In this document: piece after piece, positions 29,546-32,594 of the stretch | How positions within the stretch are numbered: the first letter of the stretch is position 1 | Layout: every line of letters begins with the position of its first letter | Source: Massilia sp. UBA2604 | GTDB taxonomy: Bacteria > Pseudomonadota > Gammaproteobacteria > Burkholderiales > Burkholderiaceae_D | Direction of reading: 5' to 3' | Assembly: GCA_002339265.1 (NCBI GenBank) | Contig: DDKG01000300.1 | Location: 1-32,594, forward strand | Length of the DNA stretch: 32,594 nt | The notes under the pieces: model-generated | Seen by the model: only the letters and a program-made list of their open reading frames with translations | Databases searched by the model: none | What the model was told of the DNA's origin: nothing | Translations under genes and position numbers: made by a program

Positions 29546-30535
29546 TCAGCCCAGCAGGTGAGCGACGCCGGCTTTCTCTTCTTCCAGCTCTTTCAGGGTC
29601 AGGTTGATGCGCTCTTGCGAGAACGAATCGATGTCCAGGCCCTGGACGATGGTGTATTCGCCATTCTCGGTGGTAACCGGGAAGCCGAACATGGTGCCTT
29701 CAGGGATACCGTAGGAACCATCCGAAGGAATACCCATGGTGGTCCACTTGCCGTTGGTGCCCAGCACCCAGTCGCGCACGTGGTCGATGGCGGCGTTGGC
29801 GGCCGACGCTGCCGACGACAGGCCGCGCGCTTCGATGATGGCGGCGCCGCGCTTGCCGACGGTCGGCAGGAAGGTGTTGGCGTTCCATTCCTGGTCGTTG
29901 ATCAGGTCCTTGATCGAGTCGCCGCCGGCGGTCGCGAAGCGGTAGTCGGCGTACATGGTCGGCGAGTGGTTGCCCCACACGACCATTTTCTCGATGTCCT
30001 TGACGGCCTTGCCGGTCTTGGTAGCGACTTGCGACAGCGCGCGGTTGTGGTCCAGGCGCAGCATGGCGGTGAAGTTCTTGGCCGGCAGGCTCGGGGCCGA
30101 TTTCATCGCGATGTAGGCATTGGTGTTGGCCGGGTTGCCGACCACCAGCACCTTGACGTTGCGCGAAGCGACGGCGTCCAGGGCTTTACCTTGCACGGTG
30201 AAGATCTGGGCGTTGGCTTCCAGCAGGTCCTTGCGCTCCATGCCTGGGCCGCGTGGGCGGGCGCCGACCAGCAGGGCGACGTCGACGTCCTTGAAGGCGG
30301 TCATCGGGTCGGAGTGGGCGGTCATGCCTTCCAGCAGCGGGAATGCGCAGTCGTCGATTTCCATCATGACGCCCTTGAGCGCCTTCTGTGCCTTCTCGTT
30401 GTCGATCTCGAGCAGCTGAAGGATGACCGGCTGGTCCTTGCCCAGCATGTCGCCATTGGCGATGCGGAACAGCAGGGAATAGCCGATCTGGCCGGCCGCG
30501 CCGGTGACGGCGACGCGCATTGGGGTTTTAGCCAT
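29546..30535 (-). CDS. mdh: Malate dehydrogenase
   Basis: Cytosolic NAD-dependent malate dehydrogenase of 329 aa (TCA cycle, malate to oxaloacetate). The NAD motif is TGAAGQIGY (11-19), substrate arginines are in the [11 protein letters not shown] loop (91-101), NPANTNA is at 134-140, and the catalytic pair is Asp162 with His190 (WGNHSP). This is the long Mdh type typical of betaproteobacteria. It is divergent from the GntR gene and monocistronic, since a terminator follows. Confidence 0.97.
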   Translation of the reverse strand: MAKTPMRVAVTGAAGQIGYSLLFRIANGDMLGKDQPVILQLLEIDNEKAQKALKGVMMEIDDCAFPLLEGMTAHSDPMTAFKDVDVALLVGARPRGPGMERKDLLEANAQIFTVQGKALDAVASRNVKVLVVGNPANTNAYIAMKSAPSLPAKNFTAMLRLDHNRALSQVATKTGKAVKDIEKMVVWGNHSPTMYADYRFATAGGDSIKDLINDQEWNANTFLPTVGKRGAAIIEARGLSSAASAANAAIDHVRDWVLGTNGKWTTMGIPSDGSYGIPEGTMFGFPVTTENGEYTIVQGLDIDSFSQERINLTLKELEEEKAGVAHLLG

Positions 30536-30854
30536 GATGAATCTCCAAAGTGGGAATGAAAACGGTTTGCGCCGGGGTCGACGCCGAGCATACGCCTGTT
30601 TGGTTACAAGTTACTTTCACTGCGTTTGATGAAGCTGCAATGATACCAAAAGCGCACTGCAAGCCTTCAAGGACAAAAGACGGGTGTCGCGCGCGTACAA
30701 TGATGTCAAGAGTGACGCCGACTCCCGGTCGGCCATGAGTGTATTCCTCTGCCGTTTGGTCTGTCAATTCAATATCATATGTCTTATATAAGACACATAT
30801 CTAAAGACCTCTAATACTGGACGGTCATGCACTTTTGTGGTGAAATCGCGGTCT
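30536..30854. promoter_or_regulatory. Divergent mdh/GntR control region
   Basis: 319 bp without a gene. On the minus strand an extended -10 (TGG-TATCAT, 30648-30640) with a TTGAAG 19 bp upstream (30670-30665) is a possible mdh promoter, which would give a leader of about 100 nt. Near the GntR side lies the 16-bp palindrome listed separately. Confidence 0.45.
30780..30795. promoter_or_regulatory. Candidate GntR operator
   Basis: A perfect 16-bp palindrome, TGTCTTATATAAGACA, 60 bp before the GntR gene start. Its size and symmetry suit a GntR/HutC-type dimer. It probably mediates autoregulation and possibly control of mdh. Confidence 0.6.
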
Positions 30855-31619
30855 ATGAATTCCGCCCCGTCCAATCCGGCCGTTGATCCCGTCAGCAGTG
30901 GCTCGCCCTCGTTCCGGCCCCTGTACCAGCAGATCAAGGCGCTGATCACCCAGAGCCTGCAGGCCGGTGAATGGAAACCTGGCGAACTCATGCCGAGCGA
31001 AGTGGAGCTGGCGGCCCGTTTCAAGGTCAGCCAGGGCACCGTGCGCAAGGCGATCGACGAGCTGGCCGCCGAGAACCTCGTGCTGCGGCGCCAGGGCAAG
31101 GGCACCTTCGTTGCCAGCCACGCCGAAGAGCGCGCCCATTTCCGCTTCCTGCGGCTGATGCCCGATGAAGGCGTCCCCCATCATCCAGAGAATCGCTTCC
31201 TCGAAGTCAAGCGCATCCGTGCGCCGGCCGAGGTCGCGCGCCTGCTCGATCTCAAGTCGGGCGACGCCGTGGTTTATATCAAGCGCGTGCAGTCGTTCGA
31301 CGGCCAGCCGACCATCCTGGAAGAGCTGTGGCTGCCGGGTCAGCTGTTCAAGGGCCTGAGCGCGGAGCGGCTGCAGGAATACAAGGGACCGATGTACGGC
31401 CTGTTCGAGACCGAGTTCGGCACGCGCATGATCCGCGCGACCGAGAAGATCCGCGCCGTGTCGGCCGACGCGGCCACGGCCGAGCACCTGAAGGTGGCGC
31501 CCGGCACGCCGCTGCTGTGCGGCGAGCGGGTGTCGTTCACCTACGGCGACAGGGCCGTCGAGCTGCGTCGCGAGATGTACTCGACCGCAAAACACCATTA
31601 TTTGAACGAATTGTCGTAA
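30855..31619 (+). CDS. GntR family (HutC/UTRA subfamily) regulator
   Basis: Regulator of 254 aa. The N-terminal winged helix (about 20-88) has the GntR signature MPSEVELAARFKVSQGTVRK and QGKGTFVA; the C-terminal UTRA ligand-binding domain spans about 105-250 (KRIRAPAEVARLL and GTPLLCGER). It lies between mdh and sdhCD, which suggests it senses a TCA intermediate and controls these genes (inference). I chose the ATG at 30855; an in-frame GTG at 30837 is possible and neither has a clear RBS. Confidence 0.88.
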   Translation: MNSAPSNPAVDPVSSGSPSFRPLYQQIKALITQSLQAGEWKPGELMPSEVELAARFKVSQGTVRKAIDELAAENLVLRRQGKGTFVASHAEERAHFRFLRLMPDEGVPHHPENRFLEVKRIRAPAEVARLLDLKSGDAVVYIKRVQSFDGQPTILEELWLPGQLFKGLSAERLQEYKGPMYGLFETEFGTRMIRATEKIRAVSADAATAEHLKVAPGTPLLCGERVSFTYGDRAVELRREMYSTAKHHYLNELS

Positions 31620-31889
31620 GGAGAATAAAGCGGAAAACAGTGGAGTAAATATTCTCGGTTTTCTGTCTTTTCAAATAATTCGGAAAATAGCCTTATGGGA
31701 TAAAACTCCCCTCTGCGGCAATCGCGCGAATGCGATTAAAATATATTGGTTTTGGGTACGCGACGGACATGACCCGGTTCGCCGCTCGCTGTCCCGCTGG
31801 CTTGGTCCCACTTTCCCGGACCCGGCCGTGAAATCGGCAAGAATGCAGGGTTCATACAAAAATTTGTCATAAATGGGAGGTGTACCATC
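31620..31889 (+). promoter_or_regulatory. sdh operon upstream region
   Basis: 270 bp without a gene. TAAAAT at 31737-31742 is a possible -10, but its -35 is poor. A 7-bp inverted repeat (GAGAATA at 31621, TATTCTC at 31650) follows the GntR stop and precedes a T-rich run; it is too weak to call a terminator. There is no second copy of the GntR palindrome and no good Fur box. Confidence 0.35.
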
Positions 31890-32315
31890 ATGTCGGAAGC
31901 CGTGAGAGAAGCAAGCAAGAAAGGGCGGCCGGTGTATCGCAACGTCGGGATCGGCGATATCACGACGAAATATCGCATGCCGCCATCGGCCATCGTGTCG
32001 ATCCTGCACCGCGTCAGCGGCGCTGGATTGTTCCTGATGCTGCCGTTCCTGCTGTATTTGTTCCAGCAGAGCCTGCTGTCCGAATCGTCGTTCGGCTATT
32101 TCGCCGGCATCGTGTCGCACCCGCTGGTCAAGATCATCCTGCTGGGCCTGTCGTGGGCTTACCTGCACCACTTCACCGCTGGCATCCGCCACCTGTTCAT
32201 GGACAATCACTTTGCCCTGGACAAGGATGCAGCCCAGTCGACCGCCCGTTGGGTACTGATCATCAGCCTGCTGCTGACCGCCGCAGTCGGCCTGAAACTG
32301 TTCGGAGTGTTCTAA
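31890..32315 (+). CDS. sdhC: Succinate dehydrogenase cytochrome b556 subunit
   Basis: Membrane-anchor subunit of 141 aa of succinate:quinone oxidoreductase (complex II). Three transmembrane helices lie at about 35-60, 78-100 and 118-140. SILHRVSG (37-44) contains the Ser and Arg of the quinone site, and HHFTAGIRH (93-101) supplies the heme b histidine. The RBS GGGAGG lies nine bases before the ATG. It is followed 3 bp later by sdhD; sdhA and sdhB are expected beyond the window. Confidence 0.95.
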   Translation: MSEAVREASKKGRPVYRNVGIGDITTKYRMPPSAIVSILHRVSGAGLFLMLPFLLYLFQQSLLSESSFGYFAGIVSHPLVKIILLGLSWAYLHHFTAGIRHLFMDNHFALDKDAAQSTARWVLIISLLLTAAVGLKLFGVF

Positions 32316-32318
32316 ATC

Positions 32319-32594
32319 ATGGCAAGCAAGAATAATATCGGCCAGCGCCGCCTCGTCGTCGGCGCGCACTATGGCTTCCGCGACTGGCTGGCCCAGCGTA
32401 TCACCGCGATCCTCATGGCGGTCTACACCGTCGTCCTGCTGGCCATGTTCCTGTCCGGCCAGAATTTCACGTATGAAGGTTGGGCCGGTCTGTTCGCGAA
32501 GCAGTGGTTCAAGCTGCTGTCGATGGTCACCTTCCTTGGCATGTACTACCACGTCTGGGTCGGCATCCGCGACATCTGGATGGACTACGTCAAG
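32319..32594 (+). CDS. sdhD: Succinate dehydrogenase membrane anchor subunit (partial, runs off the window)
   Basis: The first 92 residues of SdhD, starting MASKNNIGQRRLVVGAHYG. Two membrane helices are visible (about 27-46 and 66-82). YYHVWVGIRDIWMDYV carries the heme-ligand His and the Asp-Tyr pair near the quinone site. The ATG lies 3 bp after the sdhC stop, so it is translationally coupled. The 3' end lies outside the window. Confidence 0.93.
   Translation, partial: MASKNNIGQRRLVVGAHYGFRDWLAQRITAILMAVYTVVLLAMFLSGQNFTYEGWAGLFAKQWFKLLSMVTFLGMYYHVWVGIRDIWMDYVK

Overview
The window is GC-rich chromosomal DNA from a betaproteobacterium, most likely the Oxalobacteraceae (Massilia/Telluria/Duganella-like). 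I infer this from the DUF2863 gene, the TCA cluster order (acnA, an MliC-like gene, a CoA-ester lyase, mdh, then a divergent GntR gene and sdhCD), a tRNA-Pro(GGG) and the overall codon use. There is no rRNA, CRISPR array, transposase or complete prophage.

Layout. (1) 1-3151: an LplT-type flippase fused to a PlsC acyltransferase, converging on a DUF418 membrane protein that has a LacI-like operator. (2) 3361-4664: tRNA-Pro(GGG), a strong terminator, then an AT-richer, gene-poor patch holding one I78-type inhibitor-like gene. (3) 4665-9296 (-): an FAD oxidoreductase with a cyclic-nucleotide-binding domain, followed by a hybrid multi-PAS histidine kinase. (4) 9411-12161: a ZntB-like CorA transporter, a small orphan gene behind an unexplained terminator, and a CadR/PbrR-type MerR regulator divergent from a CDF efflux protein across a 19-bp-spacer promoter. 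(5) 12201-13832 (-): a GmhB-like HAD phosphatase and a family 2 glycosyltransferase. (6) 14009-15537: a divergent pair of small hydrophilic proteins, one of them a KGG stress protein. (7) 15679-19008 (+): a conserved unknown, then an M14 carboxypeptidase, a CYTH protein and an exported serine hydrolase, the last three tightly packed. (8) 19214-23551: UDP-galactopyranose mutase, an SDR and its divergent LysR regulator, and DUF2863. (9) 23709-24991: a Fur-controlled promoter, a transcript of about 180 nt ending in a strong intrinsic terminator, piuC, and a REPIN-like repeat cluster. (10) 25065-32594: the TCA-cycle block.

The most interesting candidate is at 23709-23930. A promoter overlapped by a perfect 19-bp Fur palindrome is followed by a structured RNA and a textbook terminator that ends only 26 nt before the piuC start codon. 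This is the architecture of an iron-starvation sRNA (functional analogue of RyhB, PrrF or NrrF) or of an iron-regulated attenuator for piuC. It lies beside acnA and sdhC, which encode the kind of iron-rich enzymes such sRNAs repress elsewhere. A second, weaker orphan-terminator case lies at 10546-10630. All functional statements rest on reading motifs by eye; no database search was run.
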